The translations under genes and the position numbers were made by a program. A stretch of DNA of 64,000 nt from Azospirillum doebereinerae (GTDB lineage: Bacteria > Pseudomonadota > Alphaproteobacteria > Azospirillales > Azospirillaceae). Positions 1 through 11,900 of this stretch are shown piece after piece (position 1 is the first letter of the stretch; the number at the start of each line of letters is the position of its first letter). The DNA lies in assembly GCF_003989665.1 (NCBI RefSeq), contig NZ_RZIJ01000011.1, positions 124,001-188,000 on the forward strand, given 5' to 3'. The notes beneath the pieces were generated by a model. The model was not told the origin of the DNA, did no database searches, and was given only the letters and a program-made list of their open reading frames with translations.

Positions 1-3000
1 CGCCAGCAGCGCGACGATCATCGCCGCCGACCGCTCGACGCAGACGCCGACCAGCCGGCCCGGTCCCACCCCACGGCCGGCGAGGGCATGCGCCAAGGCG
101 TTGGCCCGGCGGTCGAGCGCGCGGTAGCTGAGGCTCGTGTCCTCGACGGTCAGGGCGACGGCGTCGGGGGTGCGGCGGGCTTGGTCCGCGAAGCGGTGAT
201 GGACGCAGCCGCTCTCCCCCGTCCGCCCGGCGGCGTGCCACAGCGCCAGCGCCTCCCGGTCGGTGCCGGTTAGCACGTCGACGGAGCGGACCGGCGCCGT
301 GGGCCGCCGCAGCAGGTCGTCCAGGGCGGCGCGGTAATGCGCGGCCACCGCCGCCGCCCCGGCTTCGTCGTAATGGGCGGTGTCGTATTTCAGGACGCCG
401 TGCAGCGTGCCGTCGGCCTTGAACCACTCCATGGTCAGCGGGTACTGGCCCTCCTGCTGGTCCAGGAAGAAGGGCTCGATCTCCAGCGCGCCGAAGGGGA
501 TGCGGGCGGTCCGGCCGGGGATGAAGGCGTTGCCGAACGGCCCCATCTCCTCCAGGTTGCGCAGGTGGAACAGGGTGGTGAAGAGCGGGTGCGGCCCGTC
601 GCGGTCGGCCTCCGGCGCCAGGGCGGCGATCTCGGAGAAGGGCAAATCCTGGTGCGCGATGGCGTCCAGCACCGCCCGGCGCACCAGCCGCAAGGCATCG
701 GGCCAGGACGGATCGCCGGACAGGCTGGCGCGGATCGGCACCACGTTGACGAAGAAGCCGACCGCGTCGGCCCAGGCGCGTTCGCTGCGGCCGAGCGCCG
801 GGGTGCCGACGATCACGTCGTCCCGGCCGGTCAACCGGCCGACCAGCAGCAGCCACGCCGCCAGCAGGGTCACGGTCAGGGTGGCGCCGTTCTCCTGGCT
901 CATCCGCTCCAGGGCGGCGGTGCGCGCGCGGTCCAGCTCGAAGTGGAAGGAGCGGCCGTTCAGCGCCGGCTGCCCTGGGGCGGTGCGGGCCAAGGGCGGG
1001 GCGCCGGCGGGGGGCGCTCCGGCCAGCCGCTCGCGCCAATGGTCGCGCAGGATGCGTCCCCGTTCTCCGGCCAGCCGTTCCCGCTGCCACTCCACGAAAT
1101 CGGCGTAGCCGTGGGAGGGCGGCGGCAGCGAGGCCGGCTCCCCCCGGACCAGGGCGGCGTAGAGCTGTTTGACTTCGGTCAGCAGCCGCTCGAAGGACCA
1201 CACGTCGATGCTGATGTGGTGCACCGCGATCAGCAGCGCGTGGTCGTCCTCGGCCACACGCCACAGCCCGACGCGGATCGGCGGCCCATCCTCCAGCCGG
1301 AAGGGGCGGCGGTAGGCGGCTTCGACGGCGGCGCGCAAGGTGCTTTCCCCGCCGTCCGGCGCGTCGGCCGGTTCGATGGCGAAGCGGTCGGCGGGGATGG
1401 CGTCCTGGCGCGGCACCCCGCCGGGGGCGGTGAAGCGGGCGCGCAGGGGCGGGTGGCGGTCGAGCACCAGCCGGAACGCCCGCTCCAGCGCGTCCACGTC
1501 CAGGGCCGAACGGATGCGGGCGGTGAAGCAGGTGTGGAAGGCGGCGCTGTCGGGGGCCAGTTGTTGCAGGAACCACAGCCCCTGTTGCCCGGCACTCAGG
1601 CGGGAGCCGTCGGCGGATGCGGCGGGCCCCGGCTGTTCGGGCGCGTCGCTTTTTACGGCGTCGCCCAGAGCCTCGCAGAGCCCGGCGATGGTCGGGTGGT
1701 CGAACAGGATGGTGGAGGGCAGGCTCACCGCCAGCTCACCTTCGATGGCGTTGCGCATCCGCAGGGCCATCAGGGAGTCCAGCCCCAGCTCGAACAGATC
1801 TTGGGTCTCGGCGATGGCGGTGCCGGGCGCGGCGCCCAGCGCGTCGGCGGCGGTGCGGGCGAGGAAGGCGGCCAGCGCGTTGCGGTCCTTCAACCCCGTT
1901 GACGGGGACCGGGGGGCGTCGGGCAGCAGAGCGCGCAGCATCTCCGGCACCGCCCCGGCCGGCAGCGACCGGCGGTAGCGCGCCCAGTCCACCGGCAGCA
2001 CCGCCGCGCCGCTCCAGCCCGTCGCCAGCAGCCGTTCCAAGGTGTCGAGCGCCCCGGCCGGCGTCAGCGCGGCGAAGCCGAGCAGGTCCAGTCCTTGGGC
2101 GACGGTTCGGCCGGCGGCCATGCCGGTCCCGGCCCACGGCCCCCAGGCGACGCTGAGCGCGGGCCGCCCCGCCCGCCGCCGCCGCGCCGCCAGCGCGTCG
2201 AGAAAGGCGTTGGCGGCGGCGTAGTTGCTCTGCCCCGCCGCGCCCAGAACGGCGGTGGCGGAGGAGAAATACACCATCAACTCCAGGGGCAGGCCGCGCG
2301 TCAGGCGGTCGAGCGTCCAGGCGCCGCCGGCCTTGGCCGCCATCGCCCCGGCCAGCGTTTCGTCGGTCTGGTCGGCCAGCAGCCCGTCGCGCAGCGCCCC
2401 GGCCAGATGGAAGACGCCGGCCAGCGGCGGCATCTCCCCGGCAAGACCGTTCAGGGCGGAGGCCAGGGCCGCCGGATCCGCCGCGTCGGCGCGCAGGATG
2501 CGGATCCGCGCGCCCTTGGCGGCCAGCGCGTCGAGCCGGGCCTGCGCGGCGGGCGACGGTCGGCCGCGCCCCAGCAGCGCCAGATGGTCGGCGCCCCGGC
2601 CGCACAGCCAGTCGGCCAGCTCCAGGCCAAGAGCGCCCAGTCCGCCGGTGACGAGGTAGGTGACCCCGGCCCGGATCGGCGGGGCCGCCGCGTCGGGCAG
2701 GGCGGCCGGCTCCAGCCGGGGCACCAGGGTGTCGCCGCCGCGCAAGGCGCGCTCGCCCGGTGCCAGCGCCGCCGCCAGCCGGTCCCAGATGGTCGGGTCG
2801 GGATCGGCCGGCAGATCGACCAGCCCGCCCCACAGGCGCGGCTGCTCCATGGCCAGCGAACGGCCCAGCCCCCAGAGGGCGGCCTGGAACGGATCGGCGT
2901 CGTCCTCGGGCCGGGCGGGCTGCGCGCCGCGCGTGACGATCCACAGCTTCGGCGGAGCGTCCAGCGCCGCCAGGGTCCGGGCCACGCGCAGGACCGGCGC

Positions 3001-5958
3001 GGCAAGGGCGGGATCCTCGCCGCCGTCCAGAGCGTGCAGGCAGACGACGCCCGTCAACTCCGCCCCCGCCTCGGCGATGGCGGTTGTCAGGCGGGCGGCG
3101 TCGCTGTCGGCGGGAAGGCGGATGGCGCCGGGGAGGGCGTCGTCCGGCAGGCCGGCGGGGGCGAGGACGATCCAGCGCCCCCCGGTCGCCGCTCCGGTCG
3201 CGGCGTCGGGGGCCGGGCGCCAGACGGTGCGGTAGCAGGGCGCCGGCCCCGCCGCTCCGTCCGCTCCCGCCGCGCGGCGCAGGTCGTCCGCCGACATCGG
3301 GTGGCCGTGGACGCCGTCGAGCGCCAGCAGCACCCGCCCGTCGCCGTCCAGCAGCCGCACGTCGCCCAAGGGTTCGCCGGCCGCCGTCAGGGTCGCGGCG
3401 GCCCAGCGGCACGGCGCGGCCGGGGCGCCGGGAAAGCGCAGGCGGGCGATGCGGACGGGCACCAGCGCCTCGTCCCCGCCTCGCCCCCACAGGGCCGGCA
3501 GCAGTTGCAGCCCGCCGTCGATCAGGCCGGGGTGGAAGGACGGCGCCCAGGACTCCACGGCCGTGTCGGAAGCGGCGTCCAGGGCGGCCAGCGCCGCGTC
3601 CTTCGTCCGCTTCGCCTCCGTCACCCGGCGGAAGGCGGGGCCGAGCGTCAGCCGCTCGCCCTGCGTCGCGAACAGATCCCCGGCGTCGAGGGCGGTGGTC
3701 CAGGATTCCCAGCGGGCCGCGACGGGCTCTGCCGGCAGCGCGGCGTCCCGCGCCGGGCACAGGGTCGCGGCGGCGTGGGTCACCGGGCCGGAATCGGTCA
3801 GGCGGGCGAGCCGCAGCTCCGCCCGCCCGTCCTCCAGGGGCCGCAGCCGCAGATGCAGCGTCACCGTCCCGTCGTCCGGCAGCGCCAGCGCGGCCGGGAA
3901 GGCGATGTCCTCCAGGTCGAAGGCGTGGCCGGGGGTGTGCCGGGCGGCGGCGGTCAGCAGCAGCGACAGGAAGGCCGCCGCCGGGACCACCGGCCGTCCG
4001 AACACCCGGTGGTCGCGGAACAGCGGGTGGCTGCCGAGGCCGAGCGTGGTCTCCCACAGCGTGTCGCGCAGCAGCGGGCTGCGCCACATCCGGCCGAGCA
4101 GCGGATGCGACGGGCGCGCTTGGGGCGCCGCCGGGGCGGGGATCAGCGGGCCGCCCGGATCGCCGAGATGGCAAGGCAACCCTTCGAAGGCGGTGGCCGG
4201 AAGATCGGCCCGGCGGTAGCCGCCAAGCGGCGCCAAGGCGTCGAGGTCCGGCTCGCCGCCCTGGCGGAAGGTTTCGGCGGCGTTCCGCAGCGCCCGGCCG
4301 GCGTCGAGGTCCAAGCCCTCCCGCCCGTCCAGGGCGCGGGCCAGCCCGGCGGCGTCGGCGGCGATCACCGCCAGCCGGTGGGGGAAGCGGGTCCGGTGGC
4401 GCAGCGCCGTGGCGCAGACGTCCCGCGCCGTGACCCCGTCCGGCAGGGCGTCCAGGTGGTTGCTGAAACGGCGCGCGGTTTGCGTCAACGCCTCCGGCGT
4501 CCGGGCCGACAGGCACAGCAGATACGGGCCGGCGGCGGGCTGCGGGACGGGCGCTTCCGGCGGTTCGCCCAGGATGACGTGGGCGTTGGTGCCGCTGAAC
4601 CCGAAGGAGCTGATGCCGGCGTGCCGGGCCTGCGCTCCGCGTTCCCAGGGCACCGGGGCGGTCGGCACGCGGAAGCCGGCGCCGTCCCAGGGGATCAGCG
4701 GGTTGGGCTCGCTGAAATGCAGGTTGGGCGGAATCCGCCCGTGGCGCAGGGACAGCAGCACCTTGATGAGGCCGGCCATGCCGGCGGCGGCCTCCAGATG
4801 GCCGATGTTGCTCTTGACCGCGCCCAGCACCAGCGGGCGGGCCGGGTCGCGGTCGCGGCAGAGCGCCTCGCCCAGCGCGTCGGCCTCGATGGGGTCGCCG
4901 AGCGGGGTGCCGGTGCCGTGGGTCTCCACATACTGGATGTCGGCCGGGGTCAGCCCGGCCTTGTCCAGAGCCTCGCGCAGCAGGCGTTTCTGCGCGGCCC
5001 CGTTGGGGGCGGTGAAGCCGTTGCTGGCGCCGTCCTGGTTGACCGCCGTGGCCTTGACGAGCGCGAGGATCGGGTCGCGGTCGCGCAGCGCGTCGGACAG
5101 GCGCTTGAGCACCACCATGCCGCCGCCCTCGCCGCGCCCGTAGCCGTCGGCCGAGGCGGCGAAGCTCTTGCAGCGCCCGTCCGGCGAGATCGCCTGGAGG
5201 CGCGAGAAGCACACATGGGTGGCGGGCGCCAGGATCAGGTTGACCCCGCCGGCCAGGGCCAGATCGGTCTCGCCTGCGCGCAGGCTCTGGCAGGCGAGAT
5301 GGAAGGCCACCAGCGAGGAGGAGCAGGCGGTGTCGACCGGGATCGCCGGCCCTTCCAGCCCCAGGACATAGGCGATGCGCCCGGCGGCGGTGCTGGGGGT
5401 GCTGCCGGTGATCGAATAGGCGTCGATGCGGGCCAGATCGCCGGAATGGCGGTGGGCCAGGGTGTAGTCGTCGCCGGACAGCCCGACATAGACGCCGGTT
5501 CGGCTGCGTTTCAGGCCGGCGGGGACGATGCCCGCCGATTCCAGCGCCTCCCACGCCAGCTCCAGCAGCAGACGTTGCTGGGGGTCGAGCGCGCGCGCCT
5601 CCTTGGGCGACAGGCGGAAGAACGGGTAGTCGAACAGCCCCAGGGAGACGTCGAGGAACCCGCCCTGGGCGGTGCGCATGGTGCCGGGCGCGCCATCGGG
5701 ATCCAGGAAGGCCGCCGCGTCCCAGCGGTCGGGCGGCACGGTGCCGATGGCGTCGACGCCGCCGTCCAGCAGCCGCCAGAAGGCGTCCGGGCTGTTGGCC
5801 CCGCCGGGGAAGCGGCAGGCCATGCCGATGACGGCGACCGGCTCGGCCTCCCGCGCGGTTTGTTGCGCCTCCAGCGCCTCCCGTCGCTGCTGTTCCGTCT
5901 TCAGCGCGCGGAACAGCCGCTTGATGGTGTCCTGCGCCGACGCCGCGCCGTCCGTCAT
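1..5958 (-). CDS. Hybrid PKS-NRPS (KS-DH-KR-ACP-C-A...), partial at 3' end
   Basis: The gene starts at 5958 and stays open to the window edge, giving at least 1986 residues. Domains in order: ketosynthase (about aa 35-460) with Cys212 in DTACSSS, then HGTGT and KSNIGH carrying the two catalytic histidines; dehydratase (from about aa 619) with [10 protein letters not shown], matching HxxxGxxxxP; ketoreductase (from about aa 1095) with GGLGALG and a SNYAAAN active-site tyrosine; ACP with ELGLDSL near aa 1395; NRPS condensation domain (about aa 1430-1880) whose core reads HHISIDV, so His-His and Asp are kept but Gly is Val; then the start of an adenylation domain. No acyltransferase lies between KS and DH: only a linker of about 150 residues is present, without GQG or GHSxG. 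The start codon is 13 bp after the stop of the upstream PKS gene, so the two are surely one operon. It should extend the chain once and pass it to an amino acid. Confidence 0.93.
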   Translation of the reverse strand, partial: MTDGAASAQDTIKRLFRALKTEQQRREALEAQQTAREAEPVAVIGMACRFPGGANSPDAFWRLLDGGVDAIGTVPPDRWDAAAFLDPDGAPGTMRTAQGGFLDVSLGLFDYPFFRLSPKEARALDPQQRLLLELAWEALESAGIVPAGLKRSRTGVYVGLSGDDYTLAHRHSGDLARIDAYSITGSTPSTAAGRIAYVLGLEGPAIPVDTACSSSLVAFHLACQSLRAGETDLALAGGVNLILAPATHVCFSRLQAISPDGRCKSFAASADGYGRGEGGGMVVLKRLSDALRDRDPILALVKATAVNQDGASNGFTAPNGAAQKRLLREALDKAGLTPADIQYVETHGTGTPLGDPIEADALGEALCRDRDPARPLVLGAVKSNIGHLEAAAGMAGLIKVLLSLRHGRIPPNLHFSEPNPLIPWDGAGFRVPTAPVPWERGAQARHAGISSFGFSGTNAHVILGEPPEAPVPQPAAGPYLLCLSARTPEALTQTARRFSNHLDALPDGVTARDVCATALRHRTRFPHRLAVIAADAAGLARALDGREGLDLDAGRALRNAAETFRQGGEPDLDALAPLGGYRRADLPATAFEGLPCHLGDPGGPLIPAPAAPQARPSHPLLGRMWRSPLLRDTLWETTLGLGSHPLFRDHRVFGRPVVPAAAFLSLLLTAAARHTPGHAFDLEDIAFPAALALPDDGTVTLHLRLRPLEDGRAELRLARLTDSGPVTHAAATLCPARDAALPAEPVAARWESWTTALDAGDLFATQGERLTLGPAFRRVTEAKRTKDAALAALDAASDTAVESWAPSFHPGLIDGGLQLLPALWGRGGDEALVPVRIARLRFPGAPAAPCRWAAATLTAAGEPLGDVRLLDGDGRVLLALDGVHGHPMSADDLRRAAGADGAAGPAPCYRTVWRPAPDAATGAATGGRWIVLAPAGLPDDALPGAIRLPADSDAARLTTAIAEAGAELTGVVCLHALDGGEDPALAAPVLRVARTLAALDAPPKLWIVTRGAQPARPEDDADPFQAALWGLGRSLAMEQPRLWGGLVDLPADPDPTIWDRLAAALAPGERALRGGDTLVPRLEPAALPDAAAPPIRAGVTYLVTGGLGALGLELADWLCGRGADHLALLGRGRPSPAAQARLDALAAKGARIRILRADAADPAALASALNGLAGEMPPLAGVFHLAGALRDGLLADQTDETLAGAMAAKAGGAWTLDRLTRGLPLELMVYFSSATAVLGAAGQSNYAAANAFLDALAARRRRAGRPALSVAWGPWAGTGMAAGRTVAQGLDLLGFAALTPAGALDTLERLLATGWSGAAVLPVDWARYRRSLPAGAVPEMLRALLPDAPRSPSTGLKDRNALAAFLARTAADALGAAPGTAIAETQDLFELGLDSLMALRMRNAIEGELAVSLPSTILFDHPTIAGLCEALGDAVKSDAPEQPGPAASADGSRLSAGQQGLWFLQQLAPDSAAFHTCFTARIRSALDVDALERAFRLVLDRHPPLRARFTAPGGVPRQDAIPADRFAIEPADAPDGGESTLRAAVEAAYRRPFRLEDGPPIRVGLWRVAEDDHALLIAVHHISIDVWSFERLLTEVKQLYAALVRGEPASLPPPSHGYADFVEWQRERLAGERGRILRDHWRERLAGAPPAGAPPLARTAPGQPALNGRSFHFELDRARTAALERMSQENGATLTVTLLAAWLLLVGRLTGRDDVIVGTPALGRSERAWADAVGFFVNVVPIRASLSGDPSWPDALRLVRRAVLDAIAHQDLPFSEIAALAPEADRDGPHPLFTTLFHLRNLEEMGPFGNAFIPGRTARIPFGALEIEPFFLDQQEGQYPLTMEWFKADGTLHGVLKYDTAHYDEAGAAAVAAHYRAALDDLLRRPTAPVRSVDVLTGTDREALALWHAAGRTGESGCVHHRFADQARRTPDAVALTVEDTSLSYRALDRRANALAHALAGRGVGPGRLVGVCVERSAAMIVALLA

Positions 5959-5971
5959 GACCCGCTCCGGC

Positions 5972-8900
5972 TCAGCATGCGTCCAGCTCGCGGTTCACCA
6001 GGGCTTGCAACTCGTCCAGGCTCAACCCGTCGAGGTCGGCATCCGCGTCTGCTGCGGTGGCCGGGGCGGGGGCGGTCTCGCGGTCCAGATACAGGGCGAG
6101 ATCCTCCACGGTCGGGTGCTCGAAGACCATGGTCACGGGGAAGCTGCGCCCCAGCGCCTCGTTGATGGCGCTGCGCACGCTGATCGAGGCCAGGGAATCC
6201 AGCCCCTGCTCCATCAGCGGCTGGCTCGGATCCACGGCGTCCAGCCCGGTGAAGCTCAACGCCTCGGTCACGGTGTCGAGGACGAGCGCGAACAGCAGGC
6301 GGCGCCGCTCCTCCGGCCCGGCCACGGCCAGCGCCGCCGCCAGACCGGCGGGCGCCGCGACCGGCGTGCCGGAAACCGCGAGCGCGGGCGCGGGGCTCAG
6401 GACTTCCCGGAACAGGTCGGCCCGCCCGGTCCCGCCGCCGCTCTGCCGGACGTAGCGGTCCCAATCGCAGGCGATGGCGCAGACATGGGGAAGCCCCGAC
6501 GCCAGCGCCGATTCCAGCGCCCGGCGCCCCTGCGCGGCGGACAGCGGGGCGATGCCCAGCCGGGCAAAGCCGGCGGCGATCCGGTCGGCGGCGGCCATGC
6601 CGGCCTCCGCCCACGGTCCCCAACTGATCGACAGCGCCGTCCGCCCCCGCGCCCGCAGATCGGCGGCCAGCGCGTCGAGGAAGGCGTTGCCGGCGGCGTA
6701 GTTCGCCTGCCCCGGATGGCCCAGCACCGACGCCGCCGACGAGAACAGAACCAGCAGGTCCAGCCCGCGCCCGCCATCGGGCTGCGCCGCCGCCAGCCGG
6801 GCGAGCGTCAACGCCCCTTCCATCTTGGGCCGGGCCACCGCGTCGAGGCGCGCGGGCGTCAGGCCGGAGACGGCCCCGTCGTCCAGCACCCCGGCGGCGT
6901 GGACGATCCCGCGCAAGGGCGGCAGTCCGGGTTCCAGCCGTCGCCACGCCGCGTCGAAGGCGGCGCCGTCGGCGATGTCGGCCGCCAACGGGTGCAGGGT
7001 GACGCCGCGCCCGGCCAGACGCCCGGCGCGCTCCGCGTCGATGCCGCCGTTGCGGCTGACCGCCACGATGTGGCGCGCCCCGGAATCGGCCAGCCAGTCC
7101 AGCAGGATGCCGCCGAGCGCGCCCGACGCGCCGGCCACGAGGTAGGCGGCGTCCGGCGACAGGGAGACGGGTCGGGAGGCGGGCGGCGGCACCGGCCGCA
7201 GGACCGGACGGTAACGGGTGGCGCCACGCCACGCGGCCTCCGCCTGATCGGCGACGGACAGCTCGTCCAGCAGCCGGCCGGCGTCGGCCTCAAGGTCGGT
7301 CGCGGCGGGATCGAGGTCGATGGTCCGGCAGGGGATGGCCGGGTGTTCCAGACGCAGGGACTTGGCCAGCCCCCACAGCGGCGCCTGGAGCGGGTTGAGC
7401 GTTCGCTCGTCGCCCACGGGCTGCGCGCCGCGCGTGACCAGCCACAGCCCGCCCGGCGTGCCGGACTCGATCAGCGCCTGGGCCGTCAGCAGCGCGCTGG
7501 CCGGTCCCAGGTCGCGGGCGGCCTGCGGGGCGGTGGTTCCGGTGGCGTCGAGGCTCCAGAGATGGAGGATCCCCACCCCGGCGTCGCCGGCCGCCGCCTT
7601 GGCTTCGGCCAGCACCGCCCGGTGGGCGGCGGGATCGGCGGGGTCGAAGCTCTCCCCCGGACGCACGCGCCGGCAGGGTTTGCCGTGCGCCTCCAGCCGG
7701 CGGGTCAGGGCGTCGCCGACGCCGTTCTCGTCGGCGAAGACCACCCAGGCTCCCGGCGCGGGCGCCGTGGCGGTACCGGGAATCGCCTCCGCTTCCCAGG
7801 CGACGCGGTGGAGCGGGACGGGGCCGTCGGACAGGATCTGCTCGCGTCGGGCCAAGCGGCCGACGAAACCGCGCATTTCCAGCACCGGGGTGCCGTCCTC
7901 CTCGCACAGATGGATGTCGCCGGTGACGCCGCCGCCATCGGCCTGCCGGGCGAAGCGTCCCCAGGCCCACAGGCTGTCGCCGCGCGGCCGGCGGTGGAAG
8001 CGCAGGCTCTCGATGCCGGACGGAACGAAGCTGTCGGCCACCTCCAGATCGACGGCGGCGATCATCAGGCCGAAGCAGGAATCGATCAGCCCCGGATGCA
8101 GGCCGTAGGCCGCGTCTTCCGCCGCGTCCAGCCCGGCCGGACGGCGCAGCCGGCAGAACGCCTGACCCGGCCCGCGCGCCAGCTCGGTCATCCAGCGGTA
8201 CTGCGGCCCCAGCGCGATGTGGCGCTCGTCCAGAAGCCGGTGGTGGCGGTCGAGATCCCGCGTCTCGGGACAGCCGGCGCGGCAATCGGCCAGCCGGGGC
8301 GGCGCATCCGGCGATCCCGCCGCCGGTCCCAGCGTGCCGGTGACGTGGCGGCGGTGGCTCTGCCCGGCGGGCAGGGAGATCAGGGTGAAATCGGCGTGGC
8401 CGCCCGTGTCCGAAGTCTTTGGCTGGATCGCCAACTGCACCCGCACGCCCTCGGCCGGAACCGTCAGCGCCTCGACGAAGGCCACGTCGCGGATATCCTC
8501 GCCGCCGCCGACGCCCAGCAGCATCGACAGGGTGCAGGCGCCCGACACCACGACCTGACCATGGATGCGGTGATCGGCGAGCAGCGGCATCCGCGCGCTG
8601 TCCAAATGCCCTTCGTAGAACACGTCCCGCGTCAGCGGCGAGGCGAAGCGGGTGTCGAGCAGCGGGTGGGGCCGCTCCTCCGCTTCCCGCAACACCGGCG
8701 CCACCGGCGCCTTGGGCGGCTCCAGCCAGAAACGGCGGCTTTCGAACGGGTAGGTCGGCAGGGGCATCCGGCGGCGCCGGTAAGGCTTGTCGAAGCCGAA
8801 CCAGTCCACCGTCCCGCCCCGGCTGTGCAGCGTCCCGAGCTGGTCCAGCAGCGGGCGCCAGCCCTCCGCCGACATCTCCAGCACCACGGCGTCGCCGGGA

Positions 8901-11900
8901 AGGGGCGCGGCGTCGCCGGCCTCGCCGCCGATGACGCGGGCCAGCGCCACCTCCAGCGACTGCTCGCCGAGCGCCCAGCCGGCCATGGAACCGGTGGCGG
9001 CGTCGGCCTCCACCCCCCAGCTTCGCCACAGATCGGCCACGGCGGCTCCGAGGCTGGCGGCGACGGCCGGGGCGAAGGCGGGATCGTCGGGCCACGCGGT
9101 GGCGCCGTAGAGGCACTGCACCAGCGACACCGGCCATGTCCGGCCCAGGATCGCCGCGCAGCGCTCCAGCGTCGCGCGGAAGGGCGGGGAAGTGCGGAAC
9201 AACTCATGACCCAGTCCAGGCCGGGCGTCGCCGCCGAACCGGAACGCCACTTTGACCGAGGACACGGCACGGACGCCCGCCGCCGCCTCCGTGTCCAACG
9301 CGGCGCGCAGGGTGTCGAGGCCGTCGAAGACGATGGCGTGGCGGTGCTCGAAGGGCTTGCGCCCGCTGTTGGCGGTGAAGCACAGATCCGCCGGGTCGAG
9401 TCCGGGGCGGTCGGTCACCACGCGCCGGTAGGCGAGCATCAGCGCCGCCAGGGCGGTCGGCGTCCGCGCCGACAGGGTCAGCAGGTGCAGCGGCCGGTCG
9501 TCGGGAGCGGGCGCGCGCGCGACCGCCGGGGCCTCCTCCAGGATCACATGCGCGTTGGTGCCGCCGATGCCCAGCGAGTTCACCCCGGCGCGGCGCGGCA
9601 CCCCGGCCGGCGGCGTCCAGGGCAGCGTCGCGGTGTTGACGCGGAAGGGGCCTCCGTCGAGGTCGATGGCCGGGTTGGCCCGGTCGAAATGCAGGGTCGG
9701 CGGGATTTCCCGGTGGTGCAGCGCCAGCACCGTCTTGATGAAGCCGACGATGCCCGACGCGATCTGGAGATGCCCGACGTTGGTCTTGACCGAGCCCAGC
9801 GCGCAGAAACCCTGCGGGGCGCCGGGCGTGCGCAGCGCCGCCGCGAGGCTCGCCACCTCGATCGGGTCGCCCAGCGCCGTGCCGGTGCCGTGGGCCTCCA
9901 GGAAGGTGATGGTCTCCGGCGGGACGGCGGCGGCGGCCAGCGCGTCGCGCACCACCCGCGTCTCGCCCGCCCCGCTGGGGGCCATGAAGCCGACCTTGAC
10001 CCCGCCGTCGTTGTTGACCGCGCTGCCCTTGATCACCGCGTAGACGTGGTCGCCGTCGGCCAGCGCCGCCTTCAAGGGCTTGAGCAGGACCGCGCCGACG
10101 CCGCTGCCGAAGATGGTGCCGCTGGCCCCGGCGTCGAAGGCGCGGCAATGGCCGTCGGCCGAGACCAGCATGCCGTCCTGCCACAGATGGCCGGCGGCCT
10201 GCGGGCTCTGCACCGCCGCCGCCCCGGCCAGCGCCATGGCGCAGTCGCCGGCCAGCAGGCTCTGCACCGCCGCGTGGATCACCACCAGACCGGTCGAACA
10301 GGCGGTCTGGATGTTCAGGCTCGGCCCCCGCAGGTCGAGTTTGTACGAGGTGCGGGTGGCGATGTAGTCCTTGTCGTTGCCGACCATCGCCTGGAATCCG
10401 CCCATGGAATCCAGGGTGAAGACGTCGATGCGGTCGCGCGGGTCCAGCTTGCCCCGGTTGGGGTGGACGTTGTTGGTGAAGTAGGTGTTCATGCTGGCGC
10501 CCGCGAAGGCGCCGATGCGGCCCTGGTACTGGAAGGGGTTGTAGCCGGCGTCCTCCAGCGCCTCCCAGGCGCAGTGCAGGAACAGCCGCTGCTGCGGGTC
10601 CATCAGCTCGGCCTCGCGGGCGCCGTAGCCGAAGAAGGCGGCGTCGAAGCCGGCGGCGTCCTTCAGCACCGGGCTGGCGCGCACGTAGTGCGGGTCGGAG
10701 ACCATGGCGCGGTCGAAGCCGGCGGCCACCAGCTCGTCCACCGTGAAGCGGGCGATGGATTCGCGGCCGTGGCGCAGGTTGTCCCAGAACTCGGCCGGGC
10801 TGTCGGCGCCGGGGAAGCGGCAGGACAGGCCGATCACCGCGATCTCGGTCTCGCCGTCCAGCCGCCGCCGGGGGGAGTCCGCCACGGCGGCGGCGGCGTC
10901 CGGGGTGTTCTGGGACAGCGATTCAGCCAAGGTGCGCACGGTCGGGTGCTTGAACAGATCCACCAGCGCCAGGGCGGGGAAACGCTCCTTCAGCTTGCCG
11001 TGGACCTGGATCAGCAGCAGCGAATGCCCGCCCAGCTCGAAGAAATTCTCGTCCGGCCCGATGTCGGGCAGGTCCAGCGCCGCCTTCCAGACCTCGGCGA
11101 CGATCCGTTCATGGTCGCCGCCGCCGGTCTTGCGGGGCGCCGGAGAGGCGGAGGGAAGGGCGGCGGAAACGGCCAGCAGGCGGTCGTGGAACTCGCCCCG
11201 CTCGAACCGGCGCTTCAGGTCGAGCCGCTGGATCTTGCCGATGGAGGTCTTGGGCACGCGGTCGGGGGGAAGCGCGACCAGATGGGCCGGGGCCAGGCCG
11301 GTCCGCCGGGTCAGGTGCGACCGGATGCGGCGCCCCAGCGCCTCCAGCCCGGCCGGGTCGTCGTCGGCGGCGGCGGCGGGGCTGAACACCACCACCAGCT
11401 CCTCGACCTCGCGCACCGGATCCCAGACCGAGAAGGCCGCGCTGAAGGACGGCGCGACCCCGTCGATCTCCTCGACCGCCGCCTCGATGTCGTGGGCGGC
11501 GACGTTCAGGCCGTTGACGATGACGATCTGCTTCTTGCGGCCGGTGATGTGCAGCGCGCCATCGGCGATGTAGGCGAGGTCGCCGGTGGCAAACCAGCCG
11601 CCGGGCTTCAGCGCCTCGGCGTTGGCCTCGGGGTTCCCGACGTAGCCTTGCGTCACCGAGGGGCCGCGCAGCTCCAGATGCCCGATCTCGCCCTCGGTCA
11701 TCACCGCGCCGTCGTCGTCGGTGATGCGGATGGCGGCGCCCGGAATCGGCGGTCCCAACGAGATGTTCGCCGCTGTGCCCGTCGGGGCGCCGGCCAGCTC
11801 CGCCCGCGTCAGCCCCGGCGACCATGTGATGCCCGAGCAGGTCTCCGCCATGCCGAAGGCCGGGCGCAGGGCGCCGTCCGGCAGACCGTGGCGTTCCAGC

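Noticed and set aside
1736-5554. 1272-codon minus-strand frame within the hybrid PKS gene
   Set aside because: It is a different frame from the one carrying DTACSSS, HGTGT and SNYAAAN. Its predicted protein is Arg/Pro-rich with no motif.
2095-6165. Very long Arg/Gly/Pro-rich open frame opposite the PKS genes
   Set aside because: It is the antisense shadow of the PKS-NRPS; in high-GC DNA opposite strands remain open for long stretches. It has no recognisable domain and no ribosome-binding site.
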